From Sphaerulina vaccinii (taxonomy: Eukaryota > Ascomycota > Dothideomycetes > Mycosphaerellales > Mycosphaerellaceae), in the NCBI GenBank assembly GCA_022570795.1, contig JAKUDP010000023.1, positions 1,054,001 to 1,118,000 on the forward strand: a DNA stretch of 64,000 nt. Reading direction: 5' to 3'. A program made the translations under genes and the position numbers. Below the pieces are notes generated by a model. That model saw only the letters and a list, made by a program, of their open reading frames with translations. It was not told the DNA's origin and did not search any database. This document shows, piece by piece, positions 1 through 11,267 of this stretch. Positions within the stretch are counted from its first letter, which is position 1. Each line of letters starts with the position of its first letter.

Positions 1-1
1 C

Positions 2-2089
2 CTCTACAACGCCATACTGTCAGATGGACCGAATGGCAACCAGCGACCATCCGCTTTAGGAGATCAAGATCCTGGAACGATCATCGGCAACGATTACCTC
101 GCAGCCCTGCCTAGGGTCGTATACATCCAACCAGGAACCTACACGCTCACCCGCAAGCTTGCACTTACTGGCGATACTATACTAGTCGGCGACGCAGCAA
201 ACCCACCTGTTCTAAAAGCATCTTCTGGCTTTAGCGATCCTTATGTCATTCAAGGAGGCTCCGGCATCACTGATCCCAATGATAGCGGCGGCCATGGGGA
301 GCTTCGCTTCTCTAGAATGATCAAGAACGTCATCATTGACACAACTCAGGCTACTGGCAAAATCGACTTGATCGCTCTGGAGTGGGGCGTAGCACAGAAC
401 TGTGCCTTGGTCAATGTCAAGATCAACATGCCACCACAAAAGCATACTGGTCTTCTGGTCGGACAGGGCTCCACCATCCAGGTCGCTGACGTCTCTTTCA
501 GCTATGGCAACCTCGGAGTGCTGGCACGCAACCAACAGGCAACTCTGAAGAACATGCGTTTCACTGATACGACGACTGCCATCCAGATTGCTGGCGGCTT
601 TGCTTACAACATCTTCGCGCCCGTTTTTGACACTGTGGGCACTTGTATATCACAGACCAATGGACAGCCTTGGCTATCCGTGGTCGATGCTACAGTGACC
701 AACTCTGGTACTCTTCTTTCGACTGTCCAGTATCCCAACTTCATGATCGAGAATGCCAATCGCGACAATTCGAACGCTATGGTGATCGCAGGCGGAAAGA
801 CGCTTGTGGGTGGTGTCTCAAAGGTCGGCCACTATGTCTACGGCAATACATACAACGCAAACCCCATATACAAGACCGACAACCAGCCTTCGGCAGACCG
901 CCGCCCGTCGAATCTGCTTGTCAACGGCAAGTACCCTGTCATCAGCCCGAACCAGCATACCGACAAATCAGCAGACGATGTCATCAACCTCAAGGACTCG
1001 TCTCAAACCGGAGGCGGCAAGGTTCTGGGTGATGGCAGCAACATCGATGGCCCAGGTCTTCAGACTGGTCTGAACATGGCAGCTGCAGCTGGCAAGATTG
1101 CCTATCTGCCCTTCGGAGTCTACCGTGTCGACAACACCCTCACGATCCCACCAGGAACCATTCTCTACGGCAATGGTTGGAGCACTATCCAAGGTGTGGG
1201 CCAGAACTTCAAGTCCGAAAGCAACCCTCGACCAGTCGTGCAGGTTGGAGCGCCTGGATCGACAGGTACAGCCGAGATTCATGACATCCACGTCAACGCT
1301 GGTGACGCCCTGCCAGGTGCCATCCTTGTGCAAGTCAACATGGCTGGCTCACCTGGGGACGTCGTCATCCACAACTCGATCATCACTCTTGGTGGCACTT
1401 CGAACGTACCAAGCGGGAGTAGTAAGCTTAGCTGTAGTGGCTCGAACAATTGTGCCGCTGCATACCTAGGTCTTCACCTCTCGAAATCGTCCTCAGCATA
1501 CATCAATAATGCTTGGGTGTGGGTCGCTGATCATTCAGTCGATGGCGCGAGCGTCGGCACAAACACAGCAGGCAAAGGAGGTGTTCTCGTCGAAGCAACG
1601 AAAGGAACCTGGCTCACAGGTCTTGGAAGTGAGCACTGGTGGTACTACAACCTAGGCTACAACAAGGCCTCTAACGTGTTCGTCTCTCTACTACAGTCGG
1701 AGACCAACTACCAAGAAGGCAATAACCAAGGCGGTTCAGGTCCACCAAGTGATCCTCCACCAGGACCTTTCACTCCCACATCTGCCGATCCAGATTGGAG
1801 CTACTGCGATGGGTCTGCCGCAGTATGTCGCATGACGATGAATCAGTGGTTCAATGGTGGGAGCAACATTGTCAGCTATGCAAGCGCTAGCTGGAACTTT
1901 GGCGACAATAACGTCCAAGCCAATGTCAATGTCATGTCACAGGCACCTAGCAGTCTTCAGCTGTACGGTTTGTGTGCAGGACCAAGCACCAATTACATCA
2001 TGCGATTGCAAGATGGGACTCGCTTTAGTAGATCAAAAGATGGATACGGAGGAAGTTGGCAAACGCTCGTGGCCGAGACGCCGTTGTAG
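2..2089 (+). CDS. GH55-type exo-beta-1,3-glucanase, 5' end outside window
   Basis: The frame is open from base 2 to the TAG at 2087-2089 (695 codons), so the N-terminus lies to the left of the window. Two right-handed beta-helix (pectate-lyase-3-like) halves are visible: the first has 'VVYIQPGTYTLTRKL' near the left edge, the second 'YLPFGVYRVDNTLTIPPG' around residues 365-385 of the visible part. This two-half design is characteristic of GH55 glucan 1,3-beta-glucosidases, secreted enzymes that release glucose from beta-1,3-glucan in fungal cell walls; family members are about 750-800 aa, so perhaps 60-100 residues including the signal peptide are missing. A proline-rich linker (near 1740-1770) precedes a C-terminal tail with several cysteines. 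No intron is needed in the visible part. The first methionine in the visible frame, at 317, is internal. Family assignment is confident; whether the enzyme is exo- or endo-acting is inferred. Confidence 0.88.
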   Translation, partial: LYNAILSDGPNGNQRPSALGDQDPGTIIGNDYLAALPRVVYIQPGTYTLTRKLALTGDTILVGDAANPPVLKASSGFSDPYVIQGGSGITDPNDSGGHGELRFSRMIKNVIIDTTQATGKIDLIALEWGVAQNCALVNVKINMPPQKHTGLLVGQGSTIQVADVSFSYGNLGVLARNQQATLKNMRFTDTTTAIQIAGGFAYNIFAPVFDTVGTCISQTNGQPWLSVVDATVTNSGTLLSTVQYPNFMIENANRDNSNAMVIAGGKTLVGGVSKVGHYVYGNTYNANPIYKTDNQPSADRRPSNLLVNGKYPVISPNQHTDKSADDVINLKDSSQTGGGKVLGDGSNIDGPGLQTGLNMAAAAGKIAYLPFGVYRVDNTLTIPPGTILYGNGWSTIQGVGQNFKSESNPRPVVQVGAPGSTGTAEIHDIHVNAGDALPGAILVQVNMAGSPGDVVIHNSIITLGGTSNVPSGSSKLSCSGSNNCAAAYLGLHLSKSSSAYINNAWVWVADHSVDGASVGTNTAGKGGVLVEATKGTWLTGLGSEHWWYYNLGYNKASNVFVSLLQSETNYQEGNNQGGSGPPSDPPPGPFTPTSADPDWSYCDGSAAVCRMTMNQWFNGGSNIVSYASASWNFGDNNVQANVNVMSQAPSSLQLYGLCAGPSTNYIMRLQDGTRFSRSKDGYGGSWQTLVAETPL

Positions 2090-2399
2090 ACGCTTATTAG
2101 ATATAGAAGACTATTTTTCGTATCTCGTCACTCATATTCTTCTCAGAAGTCATATCCATCCTCTGTACCTTTCCGGTATGTCAGTAGAAGTCCACGTTCT
2201 CTCCGCTCTCTGCGAATGCCATGCCATCGAAGGCACAACCGTATCGCCGTGATAATTCGGCACACGAACAGAGATACTTTCCTCGCGCGACATAGCCGGA
2301 TTCGAGCATTGAAATAAGGTTCAATCGTAGGCAGCATGTCAGATAGAAGACTATGTCGTATTTCATATTGTACAGCTGTGAATCACCTCTCTCTTGATC
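2090..2399. other. intergenic, convergent 3' ends
   Basis: This lies between the 3' ends of the glucanase (+) and the hydrolase (-). I see no convincing gene or repeat; it probably holds the two 3' UTRs and polyadenylation regions. Confidence 0.5.
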
Positions 2400-3239
2400 T
2401 CAACCCTTCACAAACTCCTCAACAGCCCTCGCAAACTGCCCAGCATCCTGCACAGGCGCAAAATGACTAACATCCTTCAAAACTTTCAACCTACTCCCCT
2501 TAATCACACTAGCCAAATGTGGCTGCACAGCCAAATTCACAGCTTCATCATGATCCGCTCCCGCAATAGTAACCTTACTCCCATCAATCTCCCCCAGCGT
2601 AGCATCACTCCAAGTCGGCAAAGTAGCCTCCAAAGTTCCAACTTTCGTCGCAAAATCTGTGAAATTCGCTCCAGGTTGTAGTTGAGCGTATTCAGTCGCG
2701 CACCGAGATACGAATTCCGAATAGATTGCAGTTTCTGTGAATGTGGTGTTGGTGTCTTTATATGATTGGAATCCTGCGAAGACGAAAGCTTTTGCGATCT
2801 CGGGATTGATGCTTGAGTCTAATAGTCCGGCGAGAGTTGTTGCAGCGCCATCGGACCAGCCGACCCAGTAAGCTTTGGTTATACCTTGAGCTTTTAAGAG
2901 CGAATGAGTATCTTTGGCGAATTGCTCGAATGTGAAAACATCAGCGGGTAGGTAGGTAGATCTTCCGTGGCCGCGACGGTCTACGGCGATAACGTAGTAG
3001 GATTTGGAGAGGATGGAGATTACGGATCCGAAGTATGCTGAGTAGCCTAGTCCGCCGTGGATGAGGACGATCGGGATTCCGGAGGCGGCTTTGTTGTATT
3101 CTTGGAACCAGAGCTGGACGCCGTTTATAGAGGCTTTGATATTGCTGATGGGAGCTGGAAGGGCTGGTGTTGCTGGAAGGTTGTCCCAGGTTGCGCAGAG
3201 TGCTGTGCTAGCCAGTGCTAGCAGAGTTGGGAAGTGCAT
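2400..3239 (-). CDS. secreted alpha/beta hydrolase
   Basis: A 279-aa single-exon protein. Residues 1-15 form a hydrophobic signal peptide with an Ala-Leu-Cys-Ala cleavage-like end, so secretion is likely. The alpha/beta-hydrolase fold is shown by the oxyanion HGG at 61-63, the 'DRRGHGRS' strand-loop at 87-94, the nucleophile elbow G-W-S129-D-G, an acid candidate D229 (in 'GADHDEAV') and the catalytic H259 in 'DVSHFAP'. All triad members are present, so it should be active as an esterase, lipase or related hydrolase; the substrate cannot be told. The start at 3239 is chosen because it begins the signal peptide. It is convergent with the glucanase; a 430-bp gap upstream separates it from the next minus-strand gene. 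Confidence 0.85.
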   Translation of the reverse strand: MHFPTLLALASTALCATWDNLPATPALPAPISNIKASINGVQLWFQEYNKAASGIPIVLIHGGLGYSAYFGSVISILSKSYYVIAVDRRGHGRSTYLPADVFTFEQFAKDTHSLLKAQGITKAYWVGWSDGAATTLAGLLDSSINPEIAKAFVFAGFQSYKDTNTTFTETAIYSEFVSRCATEYAQLQPGANFTDFATKVGTLEATLPTWSDATLGEIDGSKVTIAGADHDEAVNLAVQPHLASVIKGSRLKVLKDVSHFAPVQDAGQFARAVEEFVKG

Positions 3240-3669
3240 CTTGGATTGATGATTGATGGATGTGGAGTGAGGTTGATGGAATGTGGAGTGGCGTTATACA
3301 TCTTATACTAGTGAGGTGAGCTGACCGGGTTCGTGGCACCATCGAGGCTAGATTCACCTGAATCCAGATGGCCGATGTTCAGCCTCATAAGGCGAAGAAA
3401 GTGACCAGGCTCGGAAGCCGCGAGAAGCCGGTTCGTCTACCTTGCAGATGTAGATGAGAATGGAGAATGTGCCGGTGGATCGTTCGCAAGAACACAAGTC
3501 AAGGTCAAGCTGCGGAAGAGCGAGAATATCAGGCTGCCAAACTTGTCAGTCTCGAAGCAGAATAGCTAAGCTTACATTCGAGGCTTGGACAGGGATTCTC
3601 TACACCTATCATCAACCAACGCAGAAAACTCCTCCATGTCCTACGACTTCTCAACTCTCTGCCAGACCT
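3240..3669. other. intergenic
   Basis: Promoter and 5' UTR of the hydrolase plus the 3' flank of the coiled-coil gene. Nothing else is recognisable. Confidence 0.4.
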
Positions 3670-5361
3670 CTACCTTGGATACGTAAAGTCTTGTTGCTTG
3701 TCTCTCAGTGTGCGCTTTGGAGGTGCGTCATTAGTCGGATTCATGGGTGCAGTCACTACTCCGAACTCCTTGTCGAGATCTTCTTGCCGAACTGTTTCAG
3801 TGCCTGCGTTGTGCCTATCGTGCAACTCGCCCTCCTGAAGAGTCTTGTGCGTTCGCAAAGCTTTTCTCTTCTCCGGAGCTCTTGGTGCTTGACTGTACAC
3901 TGCATTCGGCTCGATCGAGGACAGTCCTGCTGACGAACCGCTCTTGACGATTGGATAGTGCAGCCCACTCTGCTGCGGTTTCTTCCTTGACCTCTTACCA
4001 TCGTCCGGGCGAACAGCAGGTTCGTTTCGCACTGGCGAATGGTCGTCTTCGCGGAAGCCTTCTGCAGATGCTGGTCGTCTTCGTAATGCAGATGGCCGCT
4101 GTGCGGGAGGAGGCTGGGCGGGTGGAGGCTGGAAACCAGTACCTGGGGGCGCCATTGCGCTGGATGGCATTCTCCTGCTAGGTGCTGCGTTTCGAGGCGG
4201 CGGCGACGGCGGAGGCGCAGGCAGTGGGGCGCGGCTCGGGCTCGACGCAGAGACGTTGCATGCGTGGCTCTGATATGGAGGTGCCATGAGCCGGTTCACG
4301 GTAGCAGAGTCCACATCTCGTCCTGTGAAAGCTTTGATGCGGAAGTCCACAGTAACCTCACCGTTCTTGATCCTCTCCACATCGTCCGCGCTGGCCTCCC
4401 GTGCTTCGCACCAACCTTGACGAAGTGTCATGCCACCAACAGGAGTGTGCCTTGCGTTCACATGGTGTCGTAGTTCGTGCATGTCTCCAAAGAACCCAGT
4501 CGAATCTGCATTAGCTCCACACAAGCGGCATCGGATGTGCCACCACTGGTCGGTGTCATAACACCAGCGTATGACAGGATACTTCTTACCCGGGAGGTAG
4601 AAGTCCTCAGCCGGGACACTCACAGCTCCGTTCTTGTTCATGGACCTGGAGTCCACTGGAGGTGCTGATGCCCACGAAGGTGTGACAGACTTCGACCGAA
4701 CTGGTGCGGAGTTGCTATCACAAGTCATGCTCTGCTTACTGCGATGGCGTTGAGCCTCGTTGAAGCCAGGATCATGATTGCTCAAGCTCTGTTGTGGCGT
4801 TGCTGACTCTTCGTCGCCGTCCTCTGTTGTCCTGCAGAAAGTCGAATCGTCCACTGAAGGTGCGATCTCTGGGATTAAGTCTGCTCCAGGAGCGAGAGAA
4901 AGAAATTGAGCTTGCTTGCCCTGGAGTCGTACGATCTCCTTGTTCAGCTTGTCGCGTTTCGCTACATGTTTCGTAACATCATCTGCTGACTGGGTGGAGT
5001 GAGAATGAAAGTCAGCGTGCCGCGAGTGGTCATCGCGCATGGCAGTGATGCTCAAATCGTGTTCGGTGCGGATCTCATTGAGTTTCACGTTCAGTGCAGC
5101 CTGCATGCGTTCAATCTGCTCCTTCAGTTCGGTCTCCATGCTTTCGATCTTCTCCTGCAGCGCAGCTTCCATGTCTTGCTCTCGTTTCAGGTCGTCGACC
5201 CTTTGTCTCTTACAGTCTTCGCAAGACTTCTTGTGTTGCTTAGTCTTCTCCAGAATCTCGTTGTCGAGCGATGTGCACTTTGCACTGAGCTCGACGATTT
5301 TCGCGGCCAGAACGTCCCATTGTTGAGAAGCAGCTACGAAAGGATTCGGCGGAGGCTCCAT
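3670..5361 (-). CDS. coiled-coil protein with a C2H2-like zinc finger, function unknown
   Basis: 563 aa from the methionine at 5361 (MEPPPNPF...). The frame is open a further 47 codons upstream to an ATG at 5502, but that stretch is not protein-like, so the inner start is preferred. Residues about 15-160 are a charged heptad-rich coiled coil (alternating 'MEAALQEKIESMETELKEQ' type runs). Around residues 270-305 a Cys-x2-Cys ... His-His-x4-His pattern inside 'CRLCGANAD...HVNARH' suggests a zinc-binding finger. The C-terminal third is proline- and arginine-rich and probably disordered. I do not recognise the family; nuclear localisation is possible from the basic clusters but is inferred. It lies 180 bp downstream of the dynamitin gene on the same strand. 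Confidence 0.7.
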   Translation of the reverse strand: MEPPPNPFVAASQQWDVLAAKIVELSAKCTSLDNEILEKTKQHKKSCEDCKRQRVDDLKREQDMEAALQEKIESMETELKEQIERMQAALNVKLNEIRTEHDLSITAMRDDHSRHADFHSHSTQSADDVTKHVAKRDKLNKEIVRLQGKQAQFLSLAPGADLIPEIAPSVDDSTFCRTTEDGDEESATPQQSLSNHDPGFNEAQRHRSKQSMTCDSNSAPVRSKSVTPSWASAPPVDSRSMNKNGAVSVPAEDFYLPGKKYPVIRWCYDTDQWWHIRCRLCGANADSTGFFGDMHELRHHVNARHTPVGGMTLRQGWCEAREASADDVERIKNGEVTVDFRIKAFTGRDVDSATVNRLMAPPYQSHACNVSASSPSRAPLPAPPPSPPPRNAAPSRRMPSSAMAPPGTGFQPPPAQPPPAQRPSALRRRPASAEGFREDDHSPVRNEPAVRPDDGKRSRKKPQQSGLHYPIVKSGSSAGLSSIEPNAVYSQAPRAPEKRKALRTHKTLQEGELHDRHNAGTETVRQEDLDKEFGVVTAPMNPTNDAPPKRTLRDKQQDFTYPR

Positions 5362-5545
5362 TCTTGATACTGTGGAAGTCTGCCCAAGGTCAGCTGCAAA
5401 TTCTGCTGAAACGATCTTGTGAAGCCGCCGTTTGGTGGAAGCACAGCAAACATCGCTTCTGCAGTACAAAGCTTGCTCCAGAAAGACCAATTGAGCGCCC
5501 AAAGAATGCGTTAGATAGTACTAGGGCCTGGCATTTCGTTTGCCA

Positions 5546-6817
5546 TCATCTTCCAAGAGCCTTCACCCTCCCCTCCAGATCATCGACCCAACCTTTGACA
5601 AAGTTTCCATTCCTTCCATTATCTTCAGCATGTTTTCGAACAGCTTCTTCCACCTTCTGTAGCCCTTCTCGCCACATCTTCAATCCCTTGTCCATCTCCG
5701 CTTGTCTACTTTCGATATCATCCAGATCCTGGCTTGCAGTTGCAGCTGTAGTATGTAACGTTCGTAAAGATCTCAATCGTGTGACGAGCGCCGGCACAGT
5801 AGGCGATAATGACTGCAGACTTGGCAGGAGTGAGTAGAGCGTCTCGAGTCTCTTCATGTCATCAGAGGATAGCAGAGCTGGAGCTTCGCTCTCTTCATCG
5901 TCCGAGCCTGCAGGTGTGCTCTTGGTACTGGCAGTCGCTCTTTGAAGCTGAGCTAGATTCTGTGCTTCTGACTTAAGCTTCTGTATCCGTGATGTGGCTT
6001 GTTCCAAAGAGCTCAGAGATGTTGCAGTCGTCAGACTGGCTAATTGATGGTCTAGCAGCGTCAAAGTAGGCAACAGAGGCGTGGAAGCTGTGTCTGCATC
6101 AGTGACAGAATCCAGGGATGCAATGCCCAATGCACTCTCCAGCGCAGCTAGCCTCTGGTCGAACACAGAGATACTCGCGAGTGTATGCTCGTCACCATCT
6201 TCTGCGTCCTTGTCCGCTCCAATATCCGGTATGACTGTCGTAGGCGCATCGTGAAAGACACTTTCACTCTGATTTCGAGCATGTCCCTTTTTCCTCCTAG
6301 CTCTCTCAGGCAGTTGTGCTTCAGCCAGTATTTCGCAAAGCTTCTCTGTCGCATCAAGGTAGTCCTCATTATCGTCTCCAATCTGCTGCTGGCCCTTCTC
6401 TTTCCTCTCCGCCTCGGCCTCCGCTCGGCACTCTTCCACTTCTCTACGGAGTCTCGCAATCTTTGCTTCTCGTGTCTCTTCCTCGTCTCTTGTCACACCG
6501 CCCCTCTTGACTCTGTAGCCCTTCCGTCGGCCATCGACCCTATCGCTGAGATCTGCTCCTTTGGTCTCGATCGCACGACTTGTCTCGCCGAATCTTCTGC
6601 GCGCGGAGCTGGGAAACAGTCGCCGGGTGTTCAAGCCGCCAGCATCATCGTCTTCGTCTTCGTCTGCGCTGGTGTCTGACGTTTCTGAGGGAAGTGGAGG
6701 GGAGGAGCGATTTCCTGCTGTACTCGCAGTCGTGTCATCGTCAGGGAATGTTTCGTAGACGTCTGGCGCTGTATCGATGCCAGGCAGGCCAGGTCGTATT
6801 GCTGGAGCTGTTGCCAT
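5546..6817 (-). CDS. JNM1: dynamitin (dynactin p50 subunit)
   Basis: 423 aa, single exon. The N-terminal 'LPGIDTAPDVYET' is the signature opening of dynamitin, the dynactin p50 subunit (DCTN2, yeast Jnm1). It is followed by an acidic stretch, a basic segment and several coiled coils: 'EETREAKIARLRREVEEC' near 113-130, and leucine-rich repeats of heptads through 215-420. Dynamitin anchors the dynactin shoulder/arm to the Arp1 filament and is needed for dynein-driven nuclear and vesicle movement along hyphal microtubules. The length fits fungal homologues (about 400-470 aa). The start at 6817 lies directly before the conserved motif. A run of GTT trinucleotides sits just upstream in the 5' UTR. 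Confidence 0.9.
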   Translation of the reverse strand: MATAPAIRPGLPGIDTAPDVYETFPDDDTTASTAGNRSSPPLPSETSDTSADEDEDDDAGGLNTRRLFPSSARRRFGETSRAIETKGADLSDRVDGRRKGYRVKRGGVTRDEEETREAKIARLRREVEECRAEAEAERKEKGQQQIGDDNEDYLDATEKLCEILAEAQLPERARRKKGHARNQSESVFHDAPTTVIPDIGADKDAEDGDEHTLASISVFDQRLAALESALGIASLDSVTDADTASTPLLPTLTLLDHQLASLTTATSLSSLEQATSRIQKLKSEAQNLAQLQRATASTKSTPAGSDDEESEAPALLSSDDMKRLETLYSLLPSLQSLSPTVPALVTRLRSLRTLHTTAATASQDLDDIESRQAEMDKGLKMWREGLQKVEEAVRKHAEDNGRNGNFVKGWVDDLEGRVKALGR

Positions 6818-6840
6818 GTTGTTGTTGTTGTTGTGCTGTT
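6817..6840. repeat. GTT microsatellite
   Basis: A short trinucleotide run of about five GTT units overlaps the dynamitin start codon and lies mostly in its 5' UTR. Confidence 0.7.
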
Positions 6841-7149
6841 ATGGAGTGTCGAGAGCTTTGGCAAGTTGTGAGTCTTCTCAGAGACATGCCGTGGAGATGC
6901 AGCGAGTCAAGAGTCAAACGCGAAGCTCACGCGTCGATGAGCAGCTTCCTTCACGAATACCACAACTTACAACACATCACCTAGAAACAGGAGAGGAACG
7001 TTGGAATCATATCAGAGCTCATATACAAACTATCCTGCTAAGCCCACAATAAGACAACCCAACTCCACCAACCAAAAGCCATCGCCAAACAAGGGTATAA
7101 TCGCCATCTCATCTCAGACTCCCCTCAACACCTCCATAGTCTCCTCGCG
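6841..7149. other. intergenic
   Basis: Upstream region of dynamitin and 3' flank of the ankyrin gene. No further feature is seen. Confidence 0.4.
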
Positions 7150-9929
7150 TCACAACACCAGCTCCCTCAACGAAGACAGTGCAACCTTCATCTGCGGACT
7201 CGGACTCCTGCCCCCCAACAAAATCCTCTCCTCCTCATCAAGACCACGTTCATGCATAATCTCCAGAACGCTTCTACCATCTTCTCCTCTCGCAGAAAGA
7301 TCAGGATTACCTTCTTTCGCTAACAGTCCCAGAATCTTATTATCGCCGTTATCGAGAGCTTGTAAGACGGCGTTCCAGCCACGATACATGAGGTTGATGT
7401 CTGCGCCTTTGGAGATCAGATGGTGGATGTAGGACATGTCGTCTTCGCGGTGGCGGCGGATCTATCATCAAAGTGTCAGTAGAACGTCAGCATATTGCGA
7501 GTGGACATGGAACTTACAGCTTTGATAATCGGCAAATGCTCTCCCGGCAAATTTGGATCCGCACCAGCTTCATCGACCAAATATCTGAATATCTCCTTTC
7601 GATTCTCACGAATAGATGTGGTCAGAGGGCTGAAAACACCTCCGTTCTTCTCTTCGACGTCGACACCCTTGGCAATGAGAAGCTTGACACTCTCAAGTTG
7701 GTTTGCCACGACGGCCATTTCCATGGCACCTTTGATGATCTTGGACGTCGGGATATATGGCAGAAGTTTGGCCAGGATTTCTGGGTGCTTGACAGCTAGA
7801 GAGATCGGCCAGTCCTGACCACGAACACCTGGATCTGCGCCATGAGAGAGGAGGAAGTCGATGGTCTCTGGCTGGTTCTCGCGGATAGCGGTCGTGAGAG
7901 CTGTGTGTCCTACGACACTTCGTGCGTTGATGTCGACTTTGTGGTCAAGGAGGAACACCAGCGCGTCGCGATCATTATTCGCCACGGCGTGTTCGATTAT
8001 ACCCTTTGGCTTGTGAAGATCGGCTCCAGCCGCAAGGAGAACTGGCAGGATATGTGTACGATGATAGGTCACGCACTTATACGTTGGATGTTCCAGAGCA
8101 GGAAGATTAGGGTCAGCGCCAGCTCCGAGCAGAATGTCGACCAAATCTTCGTGGTTGTCTCGAATAGCAGAGCAAAGAGGAGTGTAGATGCCATCTTTCT
8201 TGGCGTTGACATCGGCTCCGAACTTCATCAGAATGTCGATCGCCTTGCGCGAGTTGATCGATGTTGCCAATTCCAGCACACCGGGAGCTCGACGAAGATC
8301 TGCCTTGTGCTCGAGCAGAATCTGCAGCATGTGTGGCTGATGTACAGCTGGCCACAACACGATCTTCGGACCAGGCATGTTCGGATCTGCTCCATGTTCC
8401 AGCAGATACGTGACCAAGTCATGTCTTTCAGCGTTGATGGCCTTGAACAGAGGCGTCTCGCCACGAGCGTTCTTCAGTCCTGGATCTGCTTCATAGACAA
8501 GCATGAGATCAACAAGACTGGCAGGAGTGTGCTTGTTCATCGCTTGCGTGAAGGCGGTCTCGCCATTGCCCATCTGGATGTTGGGATCAGCACCATGCTG
8601 TAAGTAAAGCTGTGCAAAGTGTGCTTTGCTATTCGTCAAGGACACCGCGAAAGGACTCTCGCCATATGGGCCAGTGGAGATGTTGCTGTCAGCGCCATAC
8701 TTCACCAGAAGCTGAGCAGCTTCGAAGAAGGAAGATCCAGTCGCAGTGTACAGCGGTGTCGAGCCATCCTTCGGGTCTCTCATATTGGCATCTGCGCCAT
8801 AGAGCAAGAAGAGGCGTACAGTCGAAAGATCGTGAGTGATAAGTGCCTCTTTGAGCGAAGATTGCTCGGGATGCACGCCACTGTCAAGTAGATGTTCGAT
8901 CATCTTGAAGTCCTTCTGCTGGCAGGCAGTTATCAAAGCAGTCCTGGCAGACTCTGGAGAACCACCGATACTGCGTTTCGAGGGAGCTCGTCGATGCACT
9001 TGTGCAGGGTCCAGCTTGATTCTGATGGCTGTTTTGGAGATTCTATCGTGGAATTGAGTGAGGTTCTCCTGTTCAGTCACCAGCGAGAAGAGCGATGTGA
9101 TGTCAGATCCATTATCACCTGGCAGCATCATCACGGAGCTCCTGTCGCTAAGCATTGGCGATAGTGGAGAAGATGTGTTTGTGCTCTTGCCCGAAGACTC
9201 TGGGTATCGTGGTTGTGATCGTTCTGCTGGAGTATGCTCCGGTGTGAGACGCGCCTGAGATTGTGGTAGAGATGAGTCGCGAGCTGCGAAGTTCGGTAGC
9301 GTTGGGTTCGTTCCAGCGAAGTTCGGCAGCATTGGCGTTGCTGGCAAAGCTCTTCGATCTGGCGAAAGGCTGGCATAGGCGTCCTTTTGAACACCAGGGC
9401 TTCCGACTGTTGGGTCTGGAAGGTCGAGGATGGCCGCCAAAGCTGTATATCCAATGGCTGTAGCTGCATCGACTTTGCCATCTCCAAGCATCGTCGAGAA
9501 CATCAGAGTACTAATGCTCAGCTCTTGCTTGCATTGAGCTATCGAGAGTCTCAATTTTTCGATCTCTGAGTCGGCGAACATCATTCTGAAGCCTCGTCCG
9601 AACTTGCCAAAGCTCTGCTTCTTCTCGTTGGCAAGGAACTTGTTGACCACCTGGTCCAGAACGATGAAGGCATTCTTGGTGAGCAAGAATTTCGAGGACA
9701 GTTGCTGGGAGACATCGGGTTGGAATTTGGCCGCTGAGCGAGAGAGTCCAGCCTTAGCAGGAAACAATGCTCTTGAGGTTTCCAGGAATTCGATGGCCAA
9801 GGCCTTGAAGTCATGTGGAGGCTCCTTGACGATGGAGAGATACTCTAAGATGTGCACTGCTATACCATTGCCGATGGCAATAACAGCAGTGCACTGCTCC
9901 AGGAGGGTCTCCTTCTTTGCTGGCGCCAT
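7150..9929 (-). CDS. large ankyrin-repeat protein (two exons)
   Basis: Exon 1 is 9929-7518 and exon 2 is 7461-7150, joined across a 56-bp GTAAGT...TAG intron in phase 0, giving 907 aa. The start is the methionine of 'MAPAKKETLLEQC'; the frame runs 42 codons further upstream but without protein-like character. Residues 1-165 form a helical region with the pattern of N-termini seen on fungal signalling/NLR-like proteins (weak inference). Residues about 370-900 hold at least a dozen ankyrin repeats with repeated 'LLxxGADPN' turns. The intron falls inside the ankyrin array and the repeat register continues correctly through the splice, which supports the model. Ankyrin arrays mediate protein contacts; the partner is unknown. 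Residues 230-330 are Ser/Pro-rich linker. Confidence 0.85.
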
Positions 9930-11267
9930 TGATCGTCTGGTAGAAGGGTCTGTTGTGTGGCGCAGAACGATCAACTGGTTCGCAGATCGATCAACAACAA
10001 GTGAAGGAGTGATGAACAGCTCGATATCGATCAAGAGCAGAAGCCAGGAAAGCAAATCGAGGACAAGGAGCCGTAGCCATTATCAACAGCTGCAAGGCGC
10101 GCTACAGGTCGTGAGGCGCGACAATGAGACTACTGACTTGACACTGTTTGGAGCACGAGAGCAAGGTCCAGAGCTTCGGAATATGCTCCATTTTGGAGAT
10201 CCTTGAGTCGCCGTATCTGTGGCGTGCTCTAGCTCCGATACATGAATCGTAACTTGCATGTAAGCCTTTGTGCCCAATGGCGATGAAGGCCCAGTCCTCC
10301 TTTGTTCGCCCTGTGGCTAGCCACGTGCTTGTGCGAGACTGCACAACATGAGAGATTCTTTCTCTTTGTTGCGAGTGGACAGAGTGGGCTGCAATCATCG
10401 TATTGTTCTTCATATCGACGTGGTCGAAGAGATGTGGCTGTTGATCAGGCTAGGGCGCAATTAAAGTTCACTCTGGACTTGAACCAACCAGATCACGAGG
10501 CAGAACGTGCCGAAACGTGCCGCGGTGTGGTCGAGTCGTCGGTACCTCCTAGCCGACACGAACATTGTGAGAATGGTGCGTGATGGTTCCAGAAGATGCT
10601 GGGTATATCCCGAACCAAATATGCAATACTGCAGGGCAGCACATCTTGTGGACTTGGTCAGCGCCTAACTGGTGGAGACCAATCTTACTTCGATGTATTT
10701 GACAGCGGGCGTCTTCCAGAACAGAATAGTACAGTCGCGGCAGCGGCACAGGGTATGGGCGCCTATAGCCACGATGCGCCTTGCGGTAAATGTTGCAGAG
10801 TTGTAGAATCAGAGTTCTTGTCAGCTGATGAATGCGTACGCACATTGAGCCATACAAACATACCTGAATGGTCTGTTGAGCACCGCAGGCCGCAGGAGCT
10901 TCAAAGCCACCATGTGGTTGCAGTTCTTGCACGGTTCGCGGTAGGCACTCAAAAGTCGGAGAATTGTGACTAGCCCTCAATCAGCTGTGTCCACGCGCGA
11001 GCACCAGGCTATTGCATGACTGCATGCCACGAGCACGGTCCGCGTTTCAGCACCGCTCCCCACTGACTTGCTGCTGACTTGGCTGGCCTTCTCACCAAGT
11101 TGGCGAGAATGGTCACTAATATTAGCACTAGCGTGAAGCACCTACTCGAGAGACATGCAGATTCGTCGCCAAGAAAGATGTCTCATCTCCTAGTTGGGAA
11201 GGAGATATAGCTTCATATAGAAGTCGTGAGAACTTCCAGCCAGAGTACGTTGTTGCAGTAGTGATTG
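9930..11267. other. long intergenic stretch
   Basis: 1.3 kb upstream of the ankyrin gene. Open frames here are short, overlap on several strands and have no family character. No RNA gene or repeat was found. Confidence 0.45.

Noticed and set aside
10549..10980. 143-codon open frame upstream of the ankyrin gene
   Set aside because: Overlaps an equally long frame on the other strand and has no protein character.
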